In this document: piece after piece, positions 1 through 7,975 of the stretch
Position numbering within the stretch: the first letter of the stretch is position 1
How the letters are laid out: every line of letters begins with the position of its first letter
Assembly (NCBI RefSeq): GCF_001623525.1
Contig: NZ_CP015225.1
Coordinates: forward strand, 2,108,001 to 2,172,000
Reading direction: 5' to 3'
Origin: Pseudomonas fluorescens
Lineage (GTDB): Bacteria > Pseudomonadota > Gammaproteobacteria > Pseudomonadales > Pseudomonadaceae
DNA: 64,000 nt
Program-made: the position numbers and the translations under genes
The notes under the pieces: generated by a model
Told to the model about the DNA's origin: nothing
Database searches by the model: none
Seen by the model: the letters and a program-made list of their open reading frames with translations, nothing else

Positions 1-370
1 CCAGTAGCTCGTGCTCTGCGGTCATGCCTTGCAGGTCACCGTGGCTGGCCAGCAATTCAATCAGCGTGCACAAGTGGTCCCGCACTTCCAGGAACAAGGC
101 ACTCAGCGATTCGTCCACCCGCAGTTCATGTCCACGGACCCGATCCAGCACGCTTTCTGCCACATGGGTAAAGGCAACGATCGGCGTGAAGCCAAACAGG
201 CCGGCAGAACCTTTGATGGTATGGGCGACGCGAAACAGGGCGTTGATGGTGTCGACATCATCCGGCGCCTGTTCGATCTGCAGCAACGCCTCCTCCATCA
301 GGAGCAAAAGCTCCTGGCTTTCAGCGATGAACGTTCGTAGCACGTCGTCCAGATTCATGGGTGAACTCAT
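1..370 (-). CDS. cheA: Chemotaxis histidine kinase CheA, N-terminal part (runs off window)
   Basis: Only the first 123 codons are present; the gene continues beyond base 1. The translation opens MSSPMNLDDVLRTF and contains the Hpt phosphorylation motif VAHTIKGSAGLFGF, with the phosphoacceptor at His50, so this is the P1 domain of a CheA kinase. CheA passes phosphate from receptor arrays to CheY in the cytoplasm. The start at 370 lies 4 bases after the stop of the STAS gene; a second ATG at 358 is in frame and cannot be excluded. It is the last visible gene of a minus-strand operon (MCP, CheY, STAS, CheA). The kinase core lies outside, so a general Hpt protein is formally possible, but the neighbours make CheA much more likely. 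Confidence 0.9.
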   Translation of the reverse strand, partial: MSSPMNLDDVLRTFIAESQELLLLMEEALLQIEQAPDDVDTINALFRVAHTIKGSAGLFGFTPIVAFTHVAESVLDRVRGHELRVDESLSALFLEVRDHLCTLIELLASHGDLQGMTAEHELL

Positions 371-374
371 GGCT

Positions 375-692
375 TCAACCTCTCTGCTGAAGGGCCGGAG
401 CCGACTGATCGAAAAAGCTGTGTAACCCACTCATGTCCAGTGCATCAAGCACCGCCGTACTGTGGTTGCTCAGCAGCAGATTGGAACCATGGCGCAGCGA
501 CTCCTGCTTGATCAGCACCAACAACTGGAGCCCGGCGGTATCCATTTCGTCCACGCCGCCCAGATCCATTTCGACTTCCTGAGCCAACGGAAACAGCTCC
601 AGCAACAGGTCTTTGCGTTCGGCTGCGGTGTAAATGGTCAGCGGCCCTTCGAGAACCAGAATCCGACGCAGACAAGCCGTGGTGTTTGTCAT
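375..692 (-). CDS. STAS-domain (anti-anti-sigma-like) protein in chemotaxis operon
   Basis: A 105-residue single-domain STAS protein. The hallmark segment is VDEMDTAGLQLLVLIKQ, where the phosphorylatable Ser/Thr position of SpoIIAA-type proteins is Thr52 in DTAGLQ. The start at 692 has a strong AAGGAGG site; a longer reading from 791 would run through that site and is unlikely. It sits between cheY and cheA with gaps of 32 and 4 bases, so it is almost certainly co-transcribed with them. STAS proteins are phosphorylation-controlled protein-binding switches; in this context it may act on the kinase or receptor array, which is inference. Catalytic activity is not expected. Confidence 0.88.
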   Translation of the reverse strand: MTNTTACLRRILVLEGPLTIYTAAERKDLLLELFPLAQEVEMDLGGVDEMDTAGLQLLVLIKQESLRHGSNLLLSNHSTAVLDALDMSGLHSFFDQSAPALQQRG

Positions 693-724
693 GACAACCT
701 CCTTTCCAGGGACTCTGGGCGGTG

Positions 725-1093
725 CTACGGCATGATCAGTTTGGAGACGGCACCGAGCATCTGCGCCGGTTGGAAGGGCTTGACCATCCAAGCCTTGGCA
801 CCGACGGCCTGGCCCTGTTGCTTCATGGCCTCTCCGGTTTCGGTGGTCAGCATGATCACGGGCGTGAACTTGTAGGCCGGCAGTTGTTTAGCGGCCTTGA
901 TGAAGCTCAGGCCGTCCATGTTCGGCATGTTCACGTCACTTACAATCAGGTGGATCTTGCGTCCGTCGAGCTTGGTCAGGGCGTCACGACCGTCAACACC
1001 TTCGATGACCTCGTATCCGGCGCCCTTCAAGGTGATGCTCACCACTTGGCGAATGGAAGCAGAGTCATCGACAATCAGGATGGTTTTGCTCAT
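725..1093 (-). CDS. cheY: Single-domain response regulator, CheY-like
   Basis: A 122-residue receiver domain with no output domain. The acidic pair is D9-D10 (ILIVDDSAS), the phosphoacceptor is D53 in LIVSDVNMPNMDG, the switch threonine lies in IMLTTE and the conserved lysine in WMVKPFQPAQ. It would be phosphorylated by the CheA encoded two genes downstream and diffuse to its target, classically the flagellar switch. Many extra CheYs of secondary Che systems have other targets. It lies 11 bases after the MCP gene in the same orientation. Confidence 0.95.
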   Translation of the reverse strand: MSKTILIVDDSASIRQVVSITLKGAGYEVIEGVDGRDALTKLDGRKIHLIVSDVNMPNMDGLSFIKAAKQLPAYKFTPVIMLTTETGEAMKQQGQAVGAKAWMVKPFQPAQMLGAVSKLIMP

Positions 1094-1104
1094 GGGGAAA
1101 CTCC

Positions 1105-2289
1105 CTAGAAAAAAGTGATCTCGGATGAAGTACTGCTCACCACAGGCTTACCGTGATGGATCGCATGCTGTTCAGGCATGGTGTAGGTGCTTGCCAATTG
1201 CTCAAGCCAGGCATCCGCGATGATCGGGGCCGGTGAGCCGCCGGCGAGCGCGAATTGCTGGCGTTCGACGATATGCCCGTGCAGCTTGCCAAGGTCGTTG
1301 TTGACCAGGGAAAGCATCTGGCCGACTCGATCCTGGAACTGCAGGGCGACCAGCACCCCCGATATCTCGGTGGCAACGTTTTCGCTCTGCTGCTGAAGAC
1401 TGCTACTGGTATCGACGATGGCCTGGGCGTTGTGCCGGAAGTGCTCGATCACCTGGGACACCAGTTGCTCTGAATGAGCCAGGGTTTGCGAATCCTGCTG
1501 CGCCTGGTGCTGGGATAGCTCGACGGTGCGAGAGATGGCAGCGTTGACGGCATTGACCGTTTCGCTGATTTTCTGCCCCGTCCCCCCGGATAAACTGGAC
1601 AGTTTGCGTACCTCATCCGCCACTACCGCGAAGCCGCGTCCGGCATCCCCTGCCCGCGCCGCTTCAATAGCGGCGTTGAGTGCCAACAGATTGGTCTGCT
1701 GGGCAATATCACCGACGAACTTGGCCATCTCCTGCAATTGAGAGGTGAAATCGGAAAGGAGCATTACCTCCTTGAGTTGCGACTCCTTGCGCAAAAGCGC
1801 ATCGCGAAGGGCAACCATGATCGAGTCCAGGTCCCGCTGGCCGACTTCAAGAATTTCCAGCAACCGCGCGCCCGAACTCTGGTCCGCGCCGTGGGAAGCA
1901 GAAGCACTGATGTCCCCCGACAGCGTCGCGAAGCGGCTACTCAGCTTGAGGATCGACTCCTCGCTGAGGATGCGCGCTGCATCGATCTGGTGGCTCCAGA
2001 TCGGCAGTACCTGCGCGCACACCTCGCCCAATCCTTCATCCGGCGAAGCGGTCAGCGGAACGTGAAGTGGCTGATCGTCGCCTTGCTCTGCGTGCTGCCG
2101 ATTGCTCAATAAACGCAGGCTCCACACCCCCATCAGCAACGCGCCGAGCAAGACCAGTGCGCAACTGGCTGCATTGCGCAGACTGAAGTCCGTGCTGACC
2201 AGAATCGCGACACACCCGAGCACTCCCGTCAGTCCCGCGGGGAGCATCAAGATCAGGGGGGAAGAAATTGCCTGTCCTTTCACCTTCAT
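1105..2289 (-). CDS. Methyl-accepting chemotaxis protein without periplasmic ligand domain
   Basis: A 394-residue chemoreceptor. Two hydrophobic segments lie close together (about residues 8-33 and 40-62), leaving only a few residues outside the membrane, so there is no classical periplasmic sensor and no obvious HAMP domain. The signalling hairpin tip is clear: [20 protein letters not shown] followed by [20 protein letters not shown]. The protein is expected to form arrays with the CheA from the same operon. The C-terminus ([10 protein letters not shown]) lacks the CheR-tethering pentapeptide. As the first gene of the operon it probably supplies the dedicated receptor. It may sense membrane or cytoplasmic state rather than an external solute, which is inference. 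Confidence 0.92.
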   Translation of the reverse strand: MKVKGQAISSPLILMLPAGLTGVLGCVAILVSTDFSLRNAASCALVLLGALLMGVWSLRLLSNRQHAEQGDDQPLHVPLTASPDEGLGEVCAQVLPIWSHQIDAARILSEESILKLSSRFATLSGDISASASHGADQSSGARLLEILEVGQRDLDSIMVALRDALLRKESQLKEVMLLSDFTSQLQEMAKFVGDIAQQTNLLALNAAIEAARAGDAGRGFAVVADEVRKLSSLSGGTGQKISETVNAVNAAISRTVELSQHQAQQDSQTLAHSEQLVSQVIEHFRHNAQAIVDTSSSLQQQSENVATEISGVLVALQFQDRVGQMLSLVNNDLGKLHGHIVERQQFALAGGSPAPIIADAWLEQLASTYTMPEQHAIHHGKPVVSSTSSEITFF

Positions 2290-2489
2290 CTCTCCAGTTC
2301 AGTGCGGATCCGACGGGACCCCGCGCAAGACATCCACCCTTGGGATGCCTGGTTTTGTTGACTTGGAGAGATAATGGCCAAGTGATGGCGGCGAAACTAT
2401 CGGAGCATCCTGATTTACACCTAAGGATTGCGGTTGGTGCGGTAGGAGAATTCCTACCCGAAGGTGACAGCCCCCCAAAAAACGACAGC

Positions 2490-2515
2490 AAAAAAAACCA
2501 GCGACAAGCGCTGGT
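2490..2515 (-). terminator. Rho-independent terminator for the HD-GYP gene
   Basis: Read on the minus strand, ACCAGCG-CTTGT-CGCTGGT forms a 7-bp perfect stem with a 5-base loop and is followed by eight T residues. It lies 24 bases beyond the stop of the HD-GYP gene, the expected place for its intrinsic terminator. The rest of the 2290-2538 gap shows no other clear element. Confidence 0.85.
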
Positions 2516-2538
2516 AAACAAACTCGGGCTCGCACGCG

Positions 2539-3780
2539 TCAGCCAAATCGCGACTCGCTGCCCTGCCCCGTGGCCACCCAGAGCGCTTCAAGACTCTTGA
2601 AGCCCCAGGTCTTCTCCGACTCAATGCTGACGATGCTGTCCTGCCCACAGGCCAGATCAATACATTCGGGAGGCAGCGGCACACGACTCGACGCCGAGTA
2701 GAAAACCTTCACCCTGGGCGTGAGCAAATAATCGGCGTGTTGCTCCATTACCACCGCCAACCTGCCACTTTGAAGGCGAACCAAAGCACCAACCGGATAG
2801 ATACCAATGCATTTGACGAAGGCGTGAAACACTTTCTGATCGAAATGCCCGCTCCATCCCGCCATTTTTCGAATCGATTCGGCGGGACCCCAGCGATCCC
2901 GATAGGGACGGTCAGACGTCACGGCGTCATACACATCACAGACAGCGGCCATGCGCGCGAATAGACTGATCTGGGTGCCACATAACTTATGGGGATAGCC
3001 ACTGCCGTCGACCTTCTCATGGTGATGCAGACAAACGTCCTGCACCCGGGAAGTGAAATACCTGCTATCCGCCAGCATCCTGGCACCCGCTTCAGGGTGC
3101 GTGCGCATCGTCATGTGTTCGGTGTCATTCAAGGGCAATGGTTTCGCCAGGATGGCCGTGGGTATCACCATCTTGCCCACGTCGTGCAGCAAGCCCGCCA
3201 GCCCGGCTTCTTGTACCAGCAGCGGCGGTAAATCCAACTGACGTGCCAAACCAATCATCAACCCACAGACGGCTACCGAATGCATGTAGGTATATTCATC
3301 GGCGGTCTTGAGGCGCACCAGGCTGAGCAGTGCATCAGGATGACGTAACAGCGAGTCGGAGATTTCACCCACCATGTCCGTGACTCGATCCAGTTGAACG
3401 ATCCGTCCCATGCGCAAGTCGCCGAACATCTCCATGACAGCCGCCTTGGAACTGGAGCAAAGGTTGACCGCCCTCAACAACTCTTCGCTCATTGCCACCC
3501 TCGGACGAGGTCCGGGTACTTCGGTGCACGATCGGGTCGGCAAGCGAGGGGACTGCTGAGCCTGCACAGTGGTTTCAGCAGGCGCAGAGGCTTGTACGTC
3601 CACCCCCTTGGACAGGTCGATCCATGCACCATCAATGTCCGAGGCAATGACTTTCTCCAGCACCTCCTCATTCTGAATCAGGAAGCCTTTGCTCCAGAAC
3701 GGACGCTCTACACAGGAACCGGACAGCTCCTGGACATACATTCCTACGCAAAGATCGGTCACACCGATATGTTTCAACAC
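2539..3780 (-). CDS. HD-GYP domain cyclic-di-GMP phosphodiesterase with DUF3391 N-terminus
   Basis: A 413-residue protein starting at GTG 3780 (VLKHIGVTDLCVGMY), chosen because AGGAGG sits 9 bases upstream; the frame stays open to 3912 without a better start. Residues 1-60 match the DUF3391 region often placed before HD-GYP domains. The HD motif is LLHDVGK (H199, D200), followed by a histidine cluster HHHEK (252-256) and the signature DGSGYP (258-263), so the metal ligands and the GYP motif are intact and c-di-GMP hydrolysis is expected. It has its own terminator and is separated from the chemotaxis operon by about 250 bases. A role in motility or biofilm switching is inferred from family and position. 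Confidence 0.93.
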   Translation of the reverse strand: MLKHIGVTDLCVGMYVQELSGSCVERPFWSKGFLIQNEEVLEKVIASDIDGAWIDLSKGVDVQASAPAETTVQAQQSPRLPTRSCTEVPGPRPRVAMSEELLRAVNLCSSSKAAVMEMFGDLRMGRIVQLDRVTDMVGEISDSLLRHPDALLSLVRLKTADEYTYMHSVAVCGLMIGLARQLDLPPLLVQEAGLAGLLHDVGKMVIPTAILAKPLPLNDTEHMTMRTHPEAGARMLADSRYFTSRVQDVCLHHHEKVDGSGYPHKLCGTQISLFARMAAVCDVYDAVTSDRPYRDRWGPAESIRKMAGWSGHFDQKVFHAFVKCIGIYPVGALVRLQSGRLAVVMEQHADYLLTPRVKVFYSASSRVPLPPECIDLACGQDSIVSIESEKTWGFKSLEALWVATGQGSESRFG

Positions 3781-4136
3781 GATGCAGATCCTCCTCTGTC
3801 CGCAACCGCTCACCCTGAACTGCCCGAGGCGCGGTTGTCTTGGATTCGCACCAGGATGCCACCCCAGCCCTTGAATAATAGCTAGGTGCCACCCCATGAA
3901 TAATCGGAGCAATCTTATTTAGGACTAGGGAATACAGAGGGTCGTGTAGGGATATTCCTACTATGCGTCACCCACTAAGAACGGAACGTATCAACCTTGG
4001 GCCCAAACCGACTCATTTTTGTTGTACAACCCGTACCACCTGCTGGTTCATCTTTGCTGGGAGCCTGCGTAAAAAAATCAAAGCCGCCCCTTCCCACCGC
4101 AACACTTCATTACCGAAACGGGGGTTGGGTATCGCT
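3781..4136. other. Gap between HD-GYP and GNAT/C39 genes
   Basis: 356 bases without an intact gene. The only structured content found is the regulator remnant at 3975-4051. The remaining bases, including the upstream region of the HD-GYP gene, show no confident promoter or operator. Confidence 0.6.
3975..4051 (-). pseudogene. Internally deleted remnant of an AcoR-like sigma54 regulator gene
   Basis: On the minus strand this 77-bp piece ends with a copy of the last ~19 codons of the regulator gene at 10179-12170. The nucleotides from the shared TAG stop back to GGGTTGTACAAC match, apart from a few substitutions and one extra T that breaks the frame (recovered peptide YNKMSRFGPKVDTFRS versus YNKMSRFGLKVDAFRS). 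Immediately upstream is ATGAACCAGCAG, which matches the first four codons (MNQQ) of the same regulator except for the last base. The simplest reading is a second regulator copy that lost about 640 internal codons. The 3' match is convincing; the 5' match is only 12 bases and could be chance. Confidence 0.7.
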
Positions 4137-5249
4137 TCATACCTTGGGCATAGATTGGCGAGGGTAAATCGTCACGGAGGCGCGTAGCTTATTGCCGCCG
4201 AAAACACACATTTTATCGAACGCCTTGTGGCTGACGGGAAGATGCTGGCAATCAAGTACCTGACGGTGTTGACTATGATCAATGTCTGGATCATGCAGGT
4301 AGACGAAGTCCTCATCGTAATCAGTGACAATGACCCAGTGTGGGGCTTTTGAGCGCGTCAGTCGGTAGCTGCTGATCAACACCAGGGGTTGACCGCCCTC
4401 CTTCAGTGCGAGGGCCAGGTCCAGTTGGTTGCTGCTCACCTGCTCCACGTCACTCTGCGCCAGTTCACTGCAGAACGCTTCGTGTACCAGGCGCATTACT
4501 TCTTTTTTATGCTCGTCGCGCACGCCGTCGAGAAATAGCGGACCTGCGATACTCACCTGCAAGCGTACTCGAAACCCCCGGCGCCAGGCCGCGAGTGCCA
4601 ACCCTTGGGGACTGCAACCACCGTGCCCTGAAGTCATGAACACCGTGGTGGCTTCACGCCAGATCTGCAGTTCGTCCCTACGCCCGATTAAACGATCGGG
4701 TTGCAATGCCTTCATGGCCATCAAGAGGCAAGCCGGACCGCAGGTAAACTCAGTGGTCTGTTGGTAGTAAGGTACCTGGAGCTCACGGTTTTCCCGATGC
4801 TGCACAACACGCTTTTCCAAGCGCAGCGCATGCAAATGGTCTTCGTAGTAGTCGTTTACCACAGCGAAGCGCCGGTACCCATTGCGCTCATAAAGACTGA
4901 TGGCAACCGGGTTATCCGGTCGGACTTCCAGTCGCAGGTAGGCGCAGTCGTTCGCGCGTGCGCACTCTTCCGCCTGATCCAGTAGCTGTTTCCCCAAGCC
5001 CAGGCCACGACTATGGGTGGCAATGGCGATGGAGTACAGACGCGCCAGCGAGGTGCCCCGGTGGAACAAGACCAGACAGTAGCCCATCAATTGGCTCTCG
5101 GCCTGCGCGACGATCAGGCTGGCATGGGCTCGACCGATCATCCACTGGAAACTGCGCGGCGTGAGCCGGTCATGAGTAAAGCACTGGTTTTCCAATTCCA
5201 GCAGAGACTTCAGGTCATCGTGTGTCGCCTTGCGAAATACCAGATTCAT
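4137..5249 (-). CDS. GNAT acetyltransferase fused to a C39-family peptidase
   Basis: A 370-residue two-domain protein. Residues 1-150 are a GNAT fold with the acetyl-CoA loop SRGLGLGKQLL (80-90) and the C-terminal strand ISLYERNGYRRF. Residues 155-370 are a C39-type cysteine peptidase: catalytic Cys170 in TEFTCGPACLLMAMKAL and the His/Asp pair in HWVIVTDYDEDFVYLHDPD. The start at 5249 (MNLVFRKATHDD) fits the GNAT N-terminus; the frame is open further upstream but would cross the divergent promoter. It is divergent from the RimK-family gene, an arrangement I recall from other pseudomonads. C39 enzymes usually trim double-glycine leader peptides, so action on a peptide or protein substrate is plausible. 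The substrate is unknown. Confidence 0.88.
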   Translation of the reverse strand: MNLVFRKATHDDLKSLLELENQCFTHDRLTPRSFQWMIGRAHASLIVAQAESQLMGYCLVLFHRGTSLARLYSIAIATHSRGLGLGKQLLDQAEECARANDCAYLRLEVRPDNPVAISLYERNGYRRFAVVNDYYEDHLHALRLEKRVVQHRENRELQVPYYQQTTEFTCGPACLLMAMKALQPDRLIGRRDELQIWREATTVFMTSGHGGCSPQGLALAAWRRGFRVRLQVSIAGPLFLDGVRDEHKKEVMRLVHEAFCSELAQSDVEQVSSNQLDLALALKEGGQPLVLISSYRLTRSKAPHWVIVTDYDEDFVYLHDPDIDHSQHRQVLDCQHLPVSHKAFDKMCVFGGNKLRASVTIYPRQSMPKV

Positions 5250-5277
5250 ATAGCCGCCGTAAAAGTTGCGTAACGAA

Positions 5278-5300
5278 ACGAGACTTTTAAAAAGTCTCGT
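5278..5300. promoter_or_regulatory. Perfect 23-bp palindrome in divergent promoter region
   Basis: Arms ACGAGACTTTT and AAAAGTCTCGT are exact inverted repeats of 11 bases around a single A. The element lies 29 bases before the GNAT/C39 start and 42 bases before the RimK-family start, with no T-run after it, so it is a better candidate for an operator serving both genes than for a terminator. No regulator gene is adjacent. Confidence 0.6.
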
Positions 5301-5341
5301 GCTTAATAGATAAGGACTTGTTCTCCAACGGACCTTCTCAT

Positions 5342-6928
5342 ATGTCAGCGGCACAGGGTGATTTGCGTGAAGTATCAGAGCAAAATCGGCTAGCGGCAAT
5401 ATCAAACTTTACTTATTTATCGAGTGCGCCCAGGCGGCAAAGCCAAGTCGTTATTATTGTTGAGCGAAAAGAAGACTGGGCCTCTTATTTTCCATCAGAC
5501 GATGTGATGAGTGCCCAGGAATATCTCGAGCAACCCCTTGAAAGCGAGGCTGGCAAGCGTGTTCAGGTTATTAATCTGTGTCGGAGCTACAAGTACCTAG
5601 GACACGGGTATTACTGTTCATTGCTGGCAGAAGCACGCGGCCATAAAGTTATTCCGTCTGTACGGACCATCAGCGAGTTGACCCGAAAGTCACTGTACAG
5701 CCTTGCGCTGGATGACTTGGACAAGGCGCTGGACAAAGCACTGAACAACCACCTTTATAGTAATACCGAAGGATTCACGCTCACTCTTTACTTTGGTAAA
5801 ACCAACCTTGAGCCCTTGCAGGAACTGGCCCGGCAAATTTTCGAAATATTCCCATGTCCGATCCTCTTGGTGGAGTTCCGTAAAAGCAATAGTTGGCACA
5901 TTGAGGGAATAAAGCCTGGCGTCTTGCAAAAGCTACGCGAAGACCAAGAGGATCAATTTGCCAACTCGCTGGACAGTTTCAGCCGCAAGATCTGGCGAGT
6001 ACCGCGGTCACCCCGCATGGCCCGTTACGACCTGGCCATATTGCATGACCCACAAGAATCGCTGCCGCCTTCCAATGCCAAGGCACTGGAAAACTTTATC
6101 AGGGTGGGCAAAGGTCTGGGCATTGATGTCGATCTGATCGAAAAGAAAGACTACTCACGAATAGCCGAATATGACGCCCTGCTGATTCGCGAAACCACCA
6201 GCGTGGATAACCACACCTATCGCTTCGCCAAGAAGGCGGAAAGCGAAGGCCTGGTGGTGATGGACGATCCCGCTTCAATCCTGCGCTGTACCAACAAGGT
6301 GTACCTGACTGATCTGCTCAAAAGCCATCAATTGGGTATGCCGGCAACCGAGATTCTCTACAAGGAGCGACCGGAAGACTTCGAGCGAGTCGGTGAACGC
6401 CTGGGTTTTCCATTAGTGCTGAAGATTCCCGATGGTTGTTTTTCCCGCGGCGTAATCAAGGTCGAAAGCCAACAGGCGCTGCTGGATGCCACCTCTGAGC
6501 TCTTTGAGCACTCGGTATTGCTACTGGCTCAGGAGTTCTTCTACACCGAGTACGATTGGCGCATCGGCGTACTCAACCGCAAACCGATTTTCGCCTGCCA
6601 GTACTTCATGTCCAAAGGTCACTGGCAAATCTACAACCACAAGGCCAAGGGCCAGGACATTAATGGGGAATGCCGCACCTTGGCGGTTCACGAAGCACCG
6701 CGGGCGGTGGTGGAGCTGGCGGTGAAGACCGCGAATCTCATTGGCGATGGTTTGTACGGGGTCGACCTGAAACAGTCGGGGGATAAGGTGGTGGTCATCG
6801 AGGTTAACGACAACCCGAACATGGACGCGGGCATCGAAGACGCATACTTGCAGGACGACCTGTATTCCTTGGTTCTGGAAGAGTTCATTCGCCGCCTTGA
6901 GCTGAAACGTCGCGGTCAGGCCTGGTGA
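5342..6928 (+). CDS. RimK-family ATP-grasp ligase
   Basis: A 528-residue protein. Residues to about 210 correspond to the RimK-like N-terminal extension (SQVVIIVERKEDWASYFPS onward). The second half is an ATP-grasp fold with nucleotide-binding segments FPLVLKIPDGCFSRGVIKV and LLLAQEFFYTEYDWRIGVL, and the metal-binding end VVVIEVNDNPNMDAGIEDA. Such enzymes form amide bonds between a carboxylate and an amine via an acylphosphate, for example adding glutamates to a protein C-terminus as in E. coli RimK. The ATG at 5342 is preferred over a TTG at 5318 whose purine-rich site is too close. The target is not known; the divergent GNAT/C39 protein suggests joint peptide or protein modification, which is inference. 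Confidence 0.88.
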   Translation: MSAAQGDLREVSEQNRLAAISNFTYLSSAPRRQSQVVIIVERKEDWASYFPSDDVMSAQEYLEQPLESEAGKRVQVINLCRSYKYLGHGYYCSLLAEARGHKVIPSVRTISELTRKSLYSLALDDLDKALDKALNNHLYSNTEGFTLTLYFGKTNLEPLQELARQIFEIFPCPILLVEFRKSNSWHIEGIKPGVLQKLREDQEDQFANSLDSFSRKIWRVPRSPRMARYDLAILHDPQESLPPSNAKALENFIRVGKGLGIDVDLIEKKDYSRIAEYDALLIRETTSVDNHTYRFAKKAESEGLVVMDDPASILRCTNKVYLTDLLKSHQLGMPATEILYKERPEDFERVGERLGFPLVLKIPDGCFSRGVIKVESQQALLDATSELFEHSVLLLAQEFFYTEYDWRIGVLNRKPIFACQYFMSKGHWQIYNHKAKGQDINGECRTLAVHEAPRAVVELAVKTANLIGDGLYGVDLKQSGDKVVVIEVNDNPNMDAGIEDAYLQDDLYSLVLEEFIRRLELKRRGQAW

Positions 6929-6994
6929 ATACTTGATCTGCTACACGACCTGCAAGACACTGACTTCCCCCGTCAACAACGCCATAGGTCAGAC

Positions 6995-7945
6995 GTGATC
7001 AAGAGTTTCCTGCTCGCCAAAGGGGCGCTGGTACCGGTTGAACAGCTCAATGCTGATGTGATGTTGTTCAGTAATCCCGATGCGGCAGAACGGGATCTGT
7101 TGCGCAGCGAGTTCAAACTGGACGATCACGCGCTGGCTTCGGCACTGGATCCGGACGAAGTCTCACGCATCGAATTCCATCCGGATAACCTGTTCTTGAT
7201 CTGGAAGCGTCCGGAAAGTTACTCGGGCGGAAATAGCCTGGCCTTTGAGGTCTCGTCGTTCGGCTTGCTCTTCTCTAGAACACGCTTGCTGATAATCGCG
7301 ACTGACGACTCCCAGTTGAGTGGATTGGGGCAGCGGCACCCCTTGCACACAACGCAAGATGTGCTGCTGGATATACTGTTCAACAACCTCCACCACTATC
7401 TGGGCCACCTCAAGGTCATCAAGATGGTGGCTCGCGAGCTGCAGCAGAAGTTCAACGCCTCGATGGAGAATCGACATCTGGTCCAGATGTTTAACCTCAG
7501 CGAAAGCCTGATCTACTACATCAATGCGATTCACAGCAATGGCGCTGTCCTGACTCGGCTGCGCAACCATGCGGAAAAAGAGCACTTCAGCGCCGAGGCG
7601 ATTGCGCTTATCGACGATTTGATCATTGAAAATACCCAGTGCAACAAACAGGCGGAAATCTACTCCAGGGTGTTTGCCGGCTTGATCGACGCACGCGGCA
7701 ATTTGATGAACAACACCATGAACAACCTGTTACGCAAACTGACGCTGATCAATGTGGTTTTCCTGCCTCTCAACCTGATCGCCAGCATTGGTGGCATGTC
7801 CGAGTTCAGCATGATGACCTCAGCCGTTCCCTGGTGGGTTGCCTATCCGCTTTTTCTCACTGGAATGGTAGTAGCCGGGGGCCTGATGGTTATCGCGCTC
7901 AAGCGTCTGACGCGTGGTTCATCCAGCATAAATGGCCCGCATTGA
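6995..7945 (+). CDS. CorA/ZntB-like divalent cation channel
   Basis: A 316-residue protein with a GTG start. It has the long cytoplasmic N-terminal and helical region of the CorA superfamily and two C-terminal membrane helices (about LTLINVVFLPLNLIASIGG and VPWWVAYPLFLTGMVVAGG). The segment after the first helix reads IGGMSEFSMM, so the canonical GMN selectivity motif is replaced by GMS. CorA proteins are pentameric Mg2+ (ZntB: Zn2+) channels of the inner membrane. It follows the RimK-family gene by 66 bases and may be co-transcribed. It converges on kup with a 30-base gap. The transported ion cannot be told from sequence. Confidence 0.85.
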   Translation: MIKSFLLAKGALVPVEQLNADVMLFSNPDAAERDLLRSEFKLDDHALASALDPDEVSRIEFHPDNLFLIWKRPESYSGGNSLAFEVSSFGLLFSRTRLLIIATDDSQLSGLGQRHPLHTTQDVLLDILFNNLHHYLGHLKVIKMVARELQQKFNASMENRHLVQMFNLSESLIYYINAIHSNGAVLTRLRNHAEKEHFSAEAIALIDDLIIENTQCNKQAEIYSRVFAGLIDARGNLMNNTMNNLLRKLTLINVVFLPLNLIASIGGMSEFSMMTSAVPWWVAYPLFLTGMVVAGGLMVIALKRLTRGSSSINGPH

Positions 7946-7975
7946 ACGAGCCCCTCTGGGTACTCGATGACTCGT

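Noticed and set aside
5318..5341. TTG start giving an 8-residue longer RimK-family protein
   Set aside because: The purine-rich site is only one base away, and the homologues I recall begin with MSA as at 5342.
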